A DNA stretch of 64,000 nt. Source: Pseudomonas petrae (GTDB lineage: Bacteria; Pseudomonadota; Gammaproteobacteria; Pseudomonadales; Pseudomonadaceae). Below the pieces are notes generated by a model that was not told the origin of the DNA, searched no databases, and saw only the letters and a program-made list of their open reading frames with translations. Each line of letters begins with the position of its first letter. Positions within the stretch are counted from its first letter, which is position 1. The stretch is taken from assembly GCF_021728295.1 (NCBI RefSeq), contig NZ_JAKJXE010000006.1, positions 310,001 through 374,000 of the forward strand, read 5' to 3'. Positions 9,685 through 18,881 of the stretch are shown in pieces. The position numbers and the translations under genes were made by a program.

Positions 9685-10365
9685 CTACTGCGATACCCCG
9701 ATCAGCTCGATTTCGAACACCAGTGGCGTGTATGGATCGATCAGATCGCCTGCGCCTTCTGCGCCATACGCTTGAGCCGAGGGAATGACCAGCCGCCATT
9801 TGGCACCCACCGGCATGTCGGCAAGGGCGGTGGTCCAGCCGGCGATGACGCTGTCCAAACGGAACCATTGTGGCTGCTGGCTCTGATCGAAGATCGTGCC
9901 GTCAGGCAGACGGCCCACGTACTTCACTTGCACACGGCCATTGATGTCGGGTTTGGGGCCGTTGCCCGGCGTCAGCTCGGTCATCAGGATGCCGTCCGCG
10001 AGCTGGCGAACGCCCGGTTTGGCCTTCTCCCCGTCCATGAACTTGCGCTCGTCCTTCAGTGCCGCCTCAGTCTGCGGTTCGGTCTGGCCTGAGTTTTCAG
10101 CTTGGGCGAGGGCGGCGTCGTGGTCGCTGAGAATCTGCTCCATGCGTTCCTGTTTGATCGACAGCGGCTTGCCTTGATACGCCGACTGCAGACCTTCAAG
10201 CAGCGCGGGCAACTGCAGGTCGGGTGCTTCCTGACGCAGGCGCTCACCCAGGCTTGCGCCGAGGCTATAGGATAGGTCGTGGGTGTTGTCGGACGCCGGA
10301 GCATCGGTCGCGTGAGCAAGGGGTACCAAGAGGAACAACGACATAATAAACAGGTAGCGCGACAT
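9685..10365 (-). CDS. FKBP-type peptidyl-prolyl isomerase, exported
   Basis: This is a secreted or periplasmic prolyl isomerase of the FkpA/Mip class (226 residues). It begins with a signal peptide (cut likely after LLVPLAHA, residue 19), followed by an N-terminal helical dimerisation domain (about 30-115) and a C-terminal FKBP domain (about 125-224) with VQVKYVGRLPDGTIFD and the closing FEIELIGV strand. It is convergent with algQ and divergent from algP, the position occupied by an FKBP gene in P. aeruginosa. Substrates are unknown. Confidence 0.93.
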   Translation of the reverse strand: MSRYLFIMSLFLLVPLAHATDAPASDNTHDLSYSLGASLGERLRQEAPDLQLPALLEGLQSAYQGKPLSIKQERMEQILSDHDAALAQAENSGQTEPQTEAALKDERKFMDGEKAKPGVRQLADGILMTELTPGNGPKPDINGRVQVKYVGRLPDGTIFDQSQQPQWFRLDSVIAGWTTALADMPVGAKWRLVIPSAQAYGAEGAGDLIDPYTPLVFEIELIGVSQ

Positions 10366-10544
10366 GAATGCTCTCCGGCCTGGGAAGTGAGCGATTATGC
10401 CAGCGCTTAAGCCCGAGCGTGACGGGTATTGCCGCGTTTTTCGGCGTCTTGCAACAGAGCGGGGATTGTAGTGTCAAGATGCCCTAGCGGCGGTGCGGGC
10501 GGAGGTCTAGTATGGCCGCACTCAAATCAGCCAGGAGGTAAGTC

Positions 10545-11552
10545 ATGTCGGCCACCAAGAAGCCAGTAAACACTCCGTTGCATTTGCTACAGCAGCTTTC
10601 AGGCAGCCTGCTCGAACATCTCGAGAACGCCTGCTCCCAAGCATTGGCTGACGCTGAAAAACTGCTCGCCAAGCTCGAGAAACAACGTGGCAAGGCGCAG
10701 GAAAAACTGCACAAGTCGCGCACCAAATTGCAAGACGCTGCCGCTGCCGGTAAAGCCAAGGCGCAAGGCAAGGCCAAAGACAGCGTGTCCGAGCTCGAAT
10801 CGTTGCTCGATGCTTTGAAAGATCGTCAGACCGAAACCCGCAGCTATATCCTCAACCTCAAGCGTGATGCTCAGGAAAGCCTGAAGCTGGCCCAAGGCAT
10901 TGGCCGCGTGAAGGAAGCCGTTGGCAAAGCGCTGAACGATCGTGCCGCAAAAGCCCCGGCTCAAGCTGCTGCCAAGCCTGTCGCGGCAAAATCACCTGCG
11001 AAAACACCTGCGAAATCAGCAAAACCTGCAGCAAAAGCGGCCCCGGCAAAGCCTGCTGCTAAAACTGCAGTCAAAGCCGTCGCTGAAAAAACCGTTGCCA
11101 AGGTGACTGCGAAAACCGTCGCCGCCAAGCCGGCTGCGAGCAAGGCACCGGCTGCCAAGCCAGCCGCCAGCGCCGCGAGCAAGCCAGCTGCTAAAACCGC
11201 TGTTGCCGCGAAATCGGCCGCCAAGCCCGCCGCTGCCAAACCGGCTGCCGTGAAAGCCGCTGCCAAACCTGCTCCGGCTAAAGCGCCTGCTGCAAAACCG
11301 GCCGCCAGTGCCGCCGCCAAGCCTGCCGCCAAAGCGAGCCCGGTTGCCAAGCCGGCCGCCAAGCCAGCAGCATCGAAGCCTGCTGCTGCCAAGCCAGTCG
11401 CAGCGAAGACTGCGGCAAAACCCGCCGCCAAGCCTGCTGTCTCCGCAACAGCCAAGCCAGCGGCCGCAGCGCCTGCTGCTCCGGCAGCGTCCCCTGCGCC
11501 AGCCGCTCCGGCAGCGCCAGCTGCTGATTCGACGTCGAACAGCGCGTCCTAA
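10545..11552 (+). CDS. algP: Histone H1-like regulator AlgP
   Basis: AlgP (AlgR3) is a basic DNA-associated protein linked to alginate regulation. The 335 residues fall in two parts: a charged helical N-terminal part (1-135) that pairs as coiled coil, and a long tail from about residue 137 made of degenerate K-P-A-A units ending in an Ala/Pro stretch without lysine. The tail resembles histone H1. Start ATG 10545 follows AGGAGG with ideal spacing. The gene ends head-on against the TIGR02444 gene with a 4-bp overlap of stop codons. The repetitive DNA makes this locus prone to length change. Confidence 0.95.
   Translation: MSATKKPVNTPLHLLQQLSGSLLEHLENACSQALADAEKLLAKLEKQRGKAQEKLHKSRTKLQDAAAAGKAKAQGKAKDSVSELESLLDALKDRQTETRSYILNLKRDAQESLKLAQGIGRVKEAVGKALNDRAAKAPAQAAAKPVAAKSPAKTPAKSAKPAAKAAPAKPAAKTAVKAVAEKTVAKVTAKTVAAKPAASKAPAAKPAASAASKPAAKTAVAAKSAAKPAAAKPAAVKAAAKPAPAKAPAAKPAASAAAKPAAKASPVAKPAAKPAASKPAAAKPVAAKTAAKPAAKPAVSATAKPAAAAPAAPAASPAPAAPAAPAADSTSNSAS
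10955..11530 (+). repeat. Degenerate KPAA-coding repeat tract in algP
   Basis: Roughly 575 bp of imperfect 12-bp units (AAGCCGGCTGCC-like), coding Lys-Pro-Ala-Ala. The units vary at third positions, so it is old or shuffled by recombination rather than a fresh expansion. Confidence 0.85.
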
Positions 11553-12022
11553 GCGATATCGGTCCCGGCGCGAAGCAGAATCTGCAACGCGTCGGGACTG
11601 GCTTGAGCAGCACCTCCCGCCAGCGCTTCCAGCCACACTCCCGTAGGTTGAGCACCTCGCTCAGGCCAGCCTTTGGTCAGCCGTTGCAGCCGCACCAGTA
11701 ACTCACGCTCGGCATCAAGCTCCAGGGTTTTGAGCCTGTCGCGTAACGCCGTCAGTTCTTCGTCTTCTGCCGCGTCGGCCTTCCAGCGTGTCCGAATATC
11801 CCTCAATGGCCCCACCACATTCTCGTGCCACGGGTCGGCCAATTGTCCGATTTGTCGCGCTCGCTCTGAGTCGAACTGCACACCACGCCGGTCCATCCAG
11901 ACGCCGCACAGCAGCGCGCAGACATTGGCGCCATTGGCTTGCAGGTTCAGGCACGCTTGCTCGACGCCTGGGCGAGCATAGAAATCGAGGGTGAAACTCC
12001 ATAGGTCCGAAAGCATCGTCAT
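11549..12022 (-). CDS. TIGR02444 family protein
   Basis: A 157-residue cytoplasmic protein beginning MTMLSDLWSFTLDFYARPGV, with CLNLQANGANVCALLCGVWM in the first third. This N-terminal pattern defines the TIGR02444 family, found in gammaproteobacteria and of unknown function. The second Met (residue 3) is an equally possible start. It is divergent from the ABC-F gene at 12063 (40 bp apart) and its stop overlaps that of algP by 4 bp. Confidence 0.88.
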   Translation of the reverse strand: MTMLSDLWSFTLDFYARPGVEQACLNLQANGANVCALLCGVWMDRRGVQFDSERARQIGQLADPWHENVVGPLRDIRTRWKADAAEDEELTALRDRLKTLELDAERELLVRLQRLTKGWPERGAQPTGVWLEALAGGAAQASPDALQILLRAGTDIA

Positions 12023-12062
12023 CTACCTGTTCTGGGCGAAGCTGGTAGACTCCGCCGCCATT

Positions 12063-13973
12063 ATGATCAGACTTCAAAGCCTTACCTTACAGCGTGGTCC
12101 GCAACGTCTGCTAGAAGACGCCGAGCTGACCCTGCACGCCGGCCAGAAAGCCGGTCTGATCGGCGCGAACGGCGCCGGTAAATCCAGCCTTTTCGCGCTG
12201 CTGCGGGGTGAACTGACCCCCGACAATGGCGACTGCCTGCTGCCCGCCGATTGGCGCATCGCCCATATGCGTCAGGAGGTCGATACCCTTGATCGTCTGG
12301 CGGTCGACTACGTTCTCGACGGCGACCTGCGTCTGCGTCAGGTGCAGCATGACCTCGCTGCTGCCGAGGCCGCCCAGGACGGCGCCGCGCAGGCGCGTCT
12401 GCATTCGGAGCTCGACAGCGCCGATGGCTACACCGCCGATGCGCGGGCGCGCAAGTTGCTGGCAGGTTTGGGCTTCGCCAATGAGCAGATGGAGCGCCAG
12501 GTCAGCGACTTCTCCGGTGGCTGGCGGATGCGTCTCAACCTGGCGCAGGCCTTGATGTGTCCTTCGGACCTGCTGCTGCTCGACGAGCCGACCAACCACT
12601 TGGATCTCGATGCCATTCTCTGGCTTGAAGACTGGCTCAAGAGCTACCAGGGCACGCTGCTGCTGATCTCCCACGACCGCGATTTTCTTGATGCGGTGGT
12701 CGATCACGTTGCCCACGTCGAGCAGAAAAAGATCACGCTTTATCGCGGTGGTTACAGCGCTTTCGAACGCGCCCGTGCCGAGCGCCTGGCCCAGCAACAA
12801 CAGGCCTACGACAAGCAACAGGCCCAGCGCGCGCACATGGAGAAATTCATCACGCGCTTCAAGGCCCAGGCCACCAAGGCCAAACAGGCCCAGAGCCGGA
12901 TCAAAGCGCTTGAGCGAATGGAAGAGCTGTCGGCGGCCCACGTCGATTCTCCGTTCGACTTCACCTTCCGCGAGTCGAACAAGATCTCCAGCCCGCTGAT
13001 GGATTTGTCTGACGCGCGACTGGGCTACGGTGACAAAGCCATCCTGCAAAAGGTGAAGCTGCAACTGACGCCGGGTGCACGCATCGGCTTGCTGGGCCCG
13101 AACGGCGCCGGTAAATCCACGCTGATCAAAAACCTCGCGGGCGAACTCGAGCCATTGAGCGGGCGCATGGTGCGTGGCGAAAATACGGTGGTCGGCTACT
13201 TCGCCCAGCATCAGCTCGACTCTCTGGACGCCAAGGCCAGTCCGCTGCTGCACCTTCAGCGTATCGCGCCCACCGAGCGCGAACAGGCATTGCGGGATTT
13301 CCTGGGCGGTTTCGACTTCCGTGGCGCGCGCCTCGACGAACCGGTGCTGAATTTCTCCGGCGGCGAAAAAGCGCGGCTGGCGTTGGCCCTGATTGCCTGG
13401 GACAAACCCAATCTGCTGCTGCTCGACGAACCGACCAACCACCTGGATCTGGAAATGCGCCTGGCCCTGACCATGGCGCTTCAGGAGTTCAGTGGCGCGG
13501 TGCTGGTGGTCTCCCACGATCGTCATTTGCTCAAGAGCACGACTGACAACTTCCTGCTCGTTGCCGATGGCCTGGTTCAGGAGTTCGATGGCGATCTGGA
13601 CGACTACGCCCGTTGGCTGGTGGACTACCGCCTGCGCAATGCGCCGACAAGTAACACGCCGGTGAACGTCGACAAGACCGACAAAAAAGCCCAGCGTCAG
13701 CAGGCCGCCGCGTTGCGCCAGCAACTCGCGCCGCACAAGCGCGAAGCTGACAAGCTTGAAAAAGAGCTCGGCACGTTGCACGAGAAACTGGCGAAGATCG
13801 AAGTGGCCCTGGGCGACAGCGGCATTTACGAGGCGGCCAACAAAGATAAGTTGCGCGACCTGCTGGCCGATCAGGCCAAGCTCAAATCCCGTGAGTCCGA
13901 ACTCGAAGAAGCGTGGATGGAAGCACTGGAACTGCTGGAGTCGATGCAGGCCGAGCTGGAAGCGTTGTCCTGA
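12063..13973 (+). CDS. yheS: ABC-F ATPase, YheS type
   Basis: An ABC-F protein, i.e. two ATP-binding domains and no membrane domain; such proteins act on the ribosome. The 636 residues include Walker A GANGAGKS (34-41), signature FSGGWRMRL, Walker B LLLLDEPTNHLD, a charged linker rich in Gln/Lys/Ala, then a second set with GPNGAGKS, FSGGEKARLAL and LLLLDEPTNHLD, and a C-terminal coiled coil. This layout is typical for YheS. ATG 12063 begins at the first strand of domain one; an open frame back to 11991 overlaps the divergent gene and is rejected. Confidence 0.94.
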   Translation: MIRLQSLTLQRGPQRLLEDAELTLHAGQKAGLIGANGAGKSSLFALLRGELTPDNGDCLLPADWRIAHMRQEVDTLDRLAVDYVLDGDLRLRQVQHDLAAAEAAQDGAAQARLHSELDSADGYTADARARKLLAGLGFANEQMERQVSDFSGGWRMRLNLAQALMCPSDLLLLDEPTNHLDLDAILWLEDWLKSYQGTLLLISHDRDFLDAVVDHVAHVEQKKITLYRGGYSAFERARAERLAQQQQAYDKQQAQRAHMEKFITRFKAQATKAKQAQSRIKALERMEELSAAHVDSPFDFTFRESNKISSPLMDLSDARLGYGDKAILQKVKLQLTPGARIGLLGPNGAGKSTLIKNLAGELEPLSGRMVRGENTVVGYFAQHQLDSLDAKASPLLHLQRIAPTEREQALRDFLGGFDFRGARLDEPVLNFSGGEKARLALALIAWDKPNLLLLDEPTNHLDLEMRLALTMALQEFSGAVLVVSHDRHLLKSTTDNFLLVADGLVQEFDGDLDDYARWLVDYRLRNAPTSNTPVNVDKTDKKAQRQQAAALRQQLAPHKREADKLEKELGTLHEKLAKIEVALGDSGIYEAANKDKLRDLLADQAKLKSRESELEEAWMEALELLESMQAELEALS

Positions 13974-14112
13974 TGGCGTCACCTGCGTTGGCCGTATAAC
14001 GCAGCTGACCGGAACAGCTGTCTGCCAAGTCGCCGCAACAGTCAGAAATGGCTGGCCTTTAAAGGCCCGGAAACACTAGGTTAGGCGAAGATTTCGTTGC
14101 CTGAGGTGCGTG

Positions 14113-14739
14113 ATGTCGCTCGAAACATGGTTGGCGTTCTTCGCCGCTTGCTGGGTTATCAGTCTGTCTCCGGGCGCGGGCGCCATCGCCTCGATGTCCA
14201 GCGGTCTGCAATACGGGTTCTGGCGCGGCTACTGGAATGCGCTGGGCCTGCAGGTCGCCCTCGTCGTGCAGATCGCCGTGGTCGCCGCCGGGCTTGGCGC
14301 AGTGCTGGCCACTTCGGCGTTGGCGTTCACCCTGATCAAATGGTTTGGCGTCGCCTACCTGGTCTATCTGGGCATCAAGCAATGGCGTGCGCTGCCGAGC
14401 GATCTGGCGGATGAGTCGTCGGTACGCCCGGTGGGCAAGCCGCTTGTGCTCATGGCCCGTGGCTTTCTGGTGAACATCAGCAACCCCAAGGCGCTGGTGT
14501 TCATCCTGGCGATCCTGCCGCAGTTCATCGACACGCACCTGCCGCTGCTGCCGCAATACCTGATCATCGCCGCGACCATGGTGTGCGTGGATCTGATCGT
14601 CATGGCGGGCTACACCGGCCTGGCCTCGAAGGTGCTCCGCGCCCTCAAGACCCCCAAGCAGCAACGCCGGATGAACCGCACCTTTGCCGGATTGTTTGTC
14701 AGCGCAGCGGCGTTCCTCGCCACCTTGCACCGGGCCTGA
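14113..14739 (+). CDS. LysE/RhtB family amino-acid exporter
   Basis: A 208-residue inner-membrane protein with about six hydrophobic segments. The N-terminal LAFFAACWVISLSPGAGAI and NPKALVFILAILPQF near residue 120 are the hallmarks of the LysE/RhtB family, which exports amino acids and homoserine derivatives. The substrate cannot be read from sequence. GAGG at 14103-14106 sits 6 bases before ATG 14113, favouring it over the GTG at 14110. A REP pair follows, which may serve as its 3' boundary. Confidence 0.9.
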   Translation: MSLETWLAFFAACWVISLSPGAGAIASMSSGLQYGFWRGYWNALGLQVALVVQIAVVAAGLGAVLATSALAFTLIKWFGVAYLVYLGIKQWRALPSDLADESSVRPVGKPLVLMARGFLVNISNPKALVFILAILPQFIDTHLPLLPQYLIIAATMVCVDLIVMAGYTGLASKVLRALKTPKQQRRMNRTFAGLFVSAAAFLATLHRA

Positions 14740-14801
14740 TTCGGCAAAAGCCCGCTCCACAGTTGAGTCACAGCCGATCTCATTGGCTGCGCGCGGTGTT
14801 T

Positions 14802-14897
14802 TGTAGGACCGGCTTTAGCCGGGAAGAGGCCAGTGGCAGCACCCTCACCTCTGCGGTGTGACGGCTTAAGTCTTCCCGGCTAAAGCCGGTCCTACAA
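14802..14897. repeat. REP pair, family A, copy 1
   Basis: Two inverted arms, each with the core GGACCGGCTTTAGCCGG and the flank GGAAGA, separated by about 40 bp. It lies between the LysE-type gene and the FTR1 gene. Other copies of this family are at 23338, 47887 and 59331. Confidence 0.9.
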
Positions 14898-14988
14898 TTG
14901 GGTCACAGCCATCAACGCAGCGCTTGAGTCCTCAGCGCCTAACATGAACAATGGCAACCCTTCGCATTCCTATTTGAGAACCACCCCC

Positions 14989-16881
14989 ATGTTCCGCTCC
15001 CGCTTTTTGACCTGCCTGAGCCTCGTGCTGTTGAGCCTGTTCAGCGTCGGTGCCTGCGCAGCGCCTGCCGAGGACGCAGCTCAGGCTTTGCATTTGCTCG
15101 ATTACGTCGGGGCGGACTACCCGGCGACGGTCGCGGACGGCAAGGTCGTGGATGACGCCGAATACCGCGAGCAGGTGGAGTTTCTCGCGGCGCTGCAGGG
15201 CACGATCGCCGCGTTGCCGGCCAAGCCAGAACGCGCAGAGCTGGAGCAGGGCGTCAACGCGCTGTTGAATGCAGTCAAGCAGAAGCAGGACGGCGCTCAA
15301 GTGGCCCGTCAGGCGCGTCAGCTCGGCGCGAAGCTGGCAGTGGCGTACGAGGTCAGTCAGGCGCCGGCGATCACCCCGGATCCCGCACGTGGCGCGCCCT
15401 TGTATGCGCAGTATTGTTCGGTGTGCCATGGCGATGCGGGCGCAGGCGACGGCCCGGCCGGAATCGGTCTTTCGCCGCCGCCCGCCAATTTGCGTGACGC
15501 GGCGCGGGTGGACCGCCTGAGTCTCTACGACATCTACAACACACTCGGGCTGGGCATTGAAGGCACTGAAATGCCTGCATTCGCGGACCAACTGGATGAC
15601 CGCCAGCGTTGGGACGTCGCGACTTACATCGCAGGCTTCAGCGCGGATTCCGCTGCGAAGCAGGACAAGCCCTACAACCTCGCTGATCTCGCGCGGCAGA
15701 CACCCGCTGAGGTCAGTGCCAGCGAAGGTCTGCAAGCCGCAGCAAGCTTCCGTGCCCAGCGCGCGCAGCCGCCTCAGGTTCAACGCGGCCCGGCGCAGCT
15801 GCTCGATTACACCAGCGCAACCCTCGACAAGAGTCTCGCCGCGTACCAGTCCGGTGATCGCGAGCAGGCGTATGACCTGTCCGTGGCGGCGTATCTGGAG
15901 GGTTTCGAGCTGGTCGAAAGCTCGCTGGACAACGTCGATGCTACCGTGCGCAAGGACACCGAAAAAGCGCTTATGGCTTACCGGCAGTCGCTTCAGGACG
16001 GCTTGCCCGCCGCGCAGGCTGCGCAGAAGCTCGCTGATGCGAAGGTCAAGCTCAAGGAATCGGCCGATCTGCTCGGCAGCGATGGCCTGAGCACCTCATT
16101 GAGCTTCATCTCCGGTCTGCTGATCTTGCTGCGCGAAGGGCTGGAAGCGATTCTCGTGCTCGCCGCCATTCTCGCGTTCCTGCGCAACACCGGGCAGCAA
16201 TCGGCGGTGCGCAGCGTCAACGTCGGTTGGGGGCTGGCGTTGCTGGCGGGCCTGGGCACCTGGGCCTTGGCAGCGTACGTCATCGATGTCAGTGGTTCGC
16301 AGCGCGAGCTGTTGGAAGGCGCGACGGCGCTGTTCGCCAGCGTCATGGTGCTGTGGCTGGGCGTGTGGATGCACGACCGACGTCATGCCGCTGCCTGGCA
16401 GGACTACATCAAGAGCAGCCTGGTCGGCGGCGGTGGCCGTTTTGGTTTTGCGGTGCTGGCGTTCTTCTCGGTCTATCGCGAGCTGTTCGAAGTCATTCTG
16501 TTCTACGAAACCCTTTGGCTGCAGGCAGGCCCCGCTGGCCACAATGCCGTTTTGGCTGGTGGCGCCACGGCGCTGGTGCTGCTAGTCGGCTTGGCGTGGG
16601 TGATCCTACGGGGTTCTGCGAAGCTGCCGCTGACGCTGTTCTTCGGCATCAATGCTGCGCTGCTGTGTGCGCTGTCGGTGGTGTTTGCCGGCCATGGCGT
16701 CAAGGCGTTGCAGGAAGCCGGGATTTTCGGGACGCGTCCGGTGCCGTTCTTCGATTTCGACTGGCTGGGTATTCACGCCGACGCCTATTCCCTTGGCGCG
16801 CAAGCCATAGCCTTGGCGGCGATTGTGGTGTTGTATGGTCGCAGTCGGATAGCTGAGAAGCGCCGCGCGGCAACTGCCTAA
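14989..16881 (+). CDS. FTR1-type iron permease fused to cytochrome c
   Basis: A 630-residue membrane protein. A signal peptide (about 1-24) leads into an extracytoplasmic region with a haem c site CSVCH (143-147) and a distal Met region, then a helical segment (270-365), and from about 370 a seven-helix FTR1 permease with the two iron-binding motifs REGLE (382-386) and RELFE (497-501). FTR1 proteins import iron coupled to ferrous oxidation; here the oxidation partner may be the fused cytochrome. I chose ATG 14989 since the signal peptide begins there; an upstream ATG at 14944 is possible. No partner copper oxidase is adjacent. Confidence 0.9.
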   Translation: MFRSRFLTCLSLVLLSLFSVGACAAPAEDAAQALHLLDYVGADYPATVADGKVVDDAEYREQVEFLAALQGTIAALPAKPERAELEQGVNALLNAVKQKQDGAQVARQARQLGAKLAVAYEVSQAPAITPDPARGAPLYAQYCSVCHGDAGAGDGPAGIGLSPPPANLRDAARVDRLSLYDIYNTLGLGIEGTEMPAFADQLDDRQRWDVATYIAGFSADSAAKQDKPYNLADLARQTPAEVSASEGLQAAASFRAQRAQPPQVQRGPAQLLDYTSATLDKSLAAYQSGDREQAYDLSVAAYLEGFELVESSLDNVDATVRKDTEKALMAYRQSLQDGLPAAQAAQKLADAKVKLKESADLLGSDGLSTSLSFISGLLILLREGLEAILVLAAILAFLRNTGQQSAVRSVNVGWGLALLAGLGTWALAAYVIDVSGSQRELLEGATALFASVMVLWLGVWMHDRRHAAAWQDYIKSSLVGGGGRFGFAVLAFFSVYRELFEVILFYETLWLQAGPAGHNAVLAGGATALVLLVGLAWVILRGSAKLPLTLFFGINAALLCALSVVFAGHGVKALQEAGIFGTRPVPFFDFDWLGIHADAYSLGAQAIALAAIVVLYGRSRIAEKRRAATA

Positions 16882-16908
16882 ATTCATTTTCTGAAATCGG
16901 AGTCGCGT

Positions 16909-17397
16909 ATGCGCGTCTGGATCGATGCCGACGCCTGTCCCAAGGCTGCCAAGGACCTCGTCATCAAGTTCGCCCTCAGGCGCAAGTTCGAGGTCGTGCT
17001 GGTGGCGGGGCAGAGCCAGATCAAGCCGAGCCTGAGCCTGGTGAAGTTGATTGTCGTGCCCAGCGGGCCGGATGCGGCTGACGATTATCTGGTGGAGCAC
17101 GCCGTGCCGGGCGAGCTGGTGATCTGCAGCGACGTGCCGCTGGCTGATCGGCTGGTCAAGAAGGGCGTCGCGGCGCTCGATCCGCGGGGCAAGGAATTCG
17201 ATGCGCAGAACATGGGCCAGCGCCTGGCGATGCGTAACCTCTTCACGGACCTGCGTGAGCAAGGCCACGCCAGTGGCGGGCAGGGCACCTATGGCGAGCG
17301 GGAGAAACAGGCGTTTGCCAACTGCCTCGACCGGATCCTGACACGGTTGGCGCGCGAGTATCCCGCGCAGCCCACAGGCGAAAACCCGCAGGGTTGA
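16909..17397 (+). CDS. yaiI: YaiI/YqxD family protein (UPF0178)
   Basis: A 162-residue cytoplasmic protein of the DUF188/UPF0178 family. It shows the invariant start RVWIDADACPKAAKDL, the GPDAADDYLVEH segment, and ICSDVPLADRLV, which resemble the acidic active site of PIN-type nucleases, though activity is unproven. It follows the FTR1 gene by 27 bp with GGAG ahead of the ATG, so the two may be cotranscribed. It converges on elbB. Confidence 0.92.
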   Translation: MRVWIDADACPKAAKDLVIKFALRRKFEVVLVAGQSQIKPSLSLVKLIVVPSGPDAADDYLVEHAVPGELVICSDVPLADRLVKKGVAALDPRGKEFDAQNMGQRLAMRNLFTDLREQGHASGGQGTYGEREKQAFANCLDRILTRLAREYPAQPTGENPQG

Positions 17398-17438
17398 AGG
17401 CTAGTGCGCGGTAAATGCGTTACCAGCCCTTTTTCAAA

Positions 17439-18119
17439 TCAGTCGGGAAGGCGATCCTCGTTTTCCTGCACCAGCTCCAGAACCCGATCCACCAGCTTGT
17501 TGATCCCGGATGCCGCTTCACCAATGGACGTGGCGACCATGTACGCGGGTGTGCTCACCAGTTTGCGGTCCTTGTCTTCGACGATTTCCGTGACCTCGCA
17601 CTCCTGGTGAGTGCCGCCCATGCGGGTGATGGCTGCAGCGGTGTCGGCGTCGTTGCCGATCGTGCAGGTGACGCCCGGTCCATAGATTTTGGCGGCCAGC
17701 GCCGGCGATACACAGATGAGCCCGATGGGTTTGCCGGCTGCGGCGAACGCTTCGGCCATCGCCAGCACTTCAGCCTGGACCTTGCAGCCAGCGCCTTGGG
17801 TAGAGAAGTCCGACAGGTTTTTCGCGGCACCGAAGCCGCCGGGGATGATCAATGCATCGAATTCAGTGACGTCGGCTTCGCGGATGTCTTCGATGGCGCC
17901 ACGGGCGATGCGGGCTGATTCGACCAGCACGTTACGCGATTCGGGCATCTCTTCGCCGGTCAGGTGATTGATGACGTGGTGCTGAGAGATATTGGGTGCG
18001 AAGCACTTCACCGCAGCGCCGCGCTGATCGAGGCGCAGCAACGTCAGCACGCTTTCGTGGATTTCCGCGCCGTCGTAAACGCCACAGCCAGAAAGAATAA
18101 CGGCCACTTTTTTGGTCAT
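17439..18119 (-). CDS. elbB: ElbB, DJ-1/PfpI-type glyoxalase
   Basis: ElbB is a class I glutamine-amidotransferase-like protein reported to have weak glyoxalase activity and linked to isoprenoid work in E. coli. The 226 residues include the N-terminal VAVILSGCGVYDGAEIHE, the FDALIIPGGFGAAKNLSDF segment, and the nucleophile-elbow cysteine in IGLICVSPALAAK. All fit the family and length. It is transcribed toward yaiI with 41 bp between the stops. Its promoter must lie in 18120-18254. Confidence 0.93.
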   Translation of the reverse strand: MTKKVAVILSGCGVYDGAEIHESVLTLLRLDQRGAAVKCFAPNISQHHVINHLTGEEMPESRNVLVESARIARGAIEDIREADVTEFDALIIPGGFGAAKNLSDFSTQGAGCKVQAEVLAMAEAFAAAGKPIGLICVSPALAAKIYGPGVTCTIGNDADTAAAITRMGGTHQECEVTEIVEDKDRKLVSTPAYMVATSIGEAASGINKLVDRVLELVQENEDRLPD

Positions 18120-18254
18120 TCGCGTGTTCCTCTCTCGGGCGCTCCGGTCAGTAACCGGTTACGCAGGTCAGCATTGCGCTGATTGTCGCAAGCCATGAAC
18201 CTAGGACAACGCCGTCAGCGAATGTCTCCGGATTCATCGGCATGCGCCGAGGAT

Positions 18255-18881
18255 TTACTCGTCAGGGGTGTTCCTGGCTTCTACATTGCCTTCGGCATTG
18301 GCCGCGACGGCCAGCTTCTCTTCTCGGGCGATACGTGCGTTTTTGATGCGCCGGCGGACCCACAGCAGCACACCGATCACCAATAATGCGCCCAGAACCC
18401 ACAGCTCGTATTTCTTGACGTTGCCCAGCAGGCCTTCAAGCACCGAACCGAACTTGTACGCCGCTGCGCCCAGCGCTGCCGCCCATACTGCTGCGCCGAT
18501 ACCGTTGAGCAACAGATAGCGCCCTGGTGGATAACCGGACAGGCCGATAGCAACCGGCATGACCGTGCGCAAGCCGTAAACAAAACGGAAGCTCAGCACC
18601 CAGATGTCGGGGTGGCGCCGGATATGCTCCAGTGCACGGTCGCCCATCAACTGCCAGCGAGGCTTGCGTGCCAAGAGCTTGCGGCCATGCTTGCGTCCCA
18701 TGAAATACCAGAGCTGGTCGCCTGCGTAGCTGCCGAAGAAGGCAACGACCACGACCAGATTGATATCCATGTATCCGCGGAACGCAAGAAAGCCGGCAAG
18801 CACCAGAATGGTCTCGCCTTCAAAAAAGGTCCCGAGGAAAAGGGCGAAGTAGCCAAATTCTTGTAAAAAATGCTGGAGCAT
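18255..18881 (-). CDS. DedA family membrane protein
   Basis: A 208-residue inner-membrane protein of the DedA family, whose members recycle lipid carriers or flip lipids and support the proton motive force. Landmarks are LGTFFEGETILVLAGFLA at residues 16-33, FFGSYAGDQLWYFMGRKHG, and RFVYGLRTVMPVAIGLS; the FEGE and RxxxGxR elements are the conserved charged positions. The C-terminal 30 residues are charged and cytoplasmic. It is divergent from ppk across a 650-bp gap. Confidence 0.92.
   Translation of the reverse strand: MLQHFLQEFGYFALFLGTFFEGETILVLAGFLAFRGYMDINLVVVVAFFGSYAGDQLWYFMGRKHGRKLLARKPRWQLMGDRALEHIRRHPDIWVLSFRFVYGLRTVMPVAIGLSGYPPGRYLLLNGIGAAVWAAALGAAAYKFGSVLEGLLGNVKKYELWVLGALLVIGVLLWVRRRIKNARIAREEKLAVAANAEGNVEARNTPDE

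Noticed and set aside
10961-11655. Long minus-strand frames over the algP tail
   Set aside because: The repeat keeps several frames open at once; products are low-complexity Ala/Gly/Leu.
12111-13982. 623-codon open frame on the minus strand
   Set aside because: Antisense shadow of the ABC-F gene, with no recognisable protein features.
14054-14067. GGCCTTTAAAGGCC palindrome as terminator of the ABC-F gene
   Set aside because: A perfect palindrome has no loop and no T-run follows, so terminator function is not supported.
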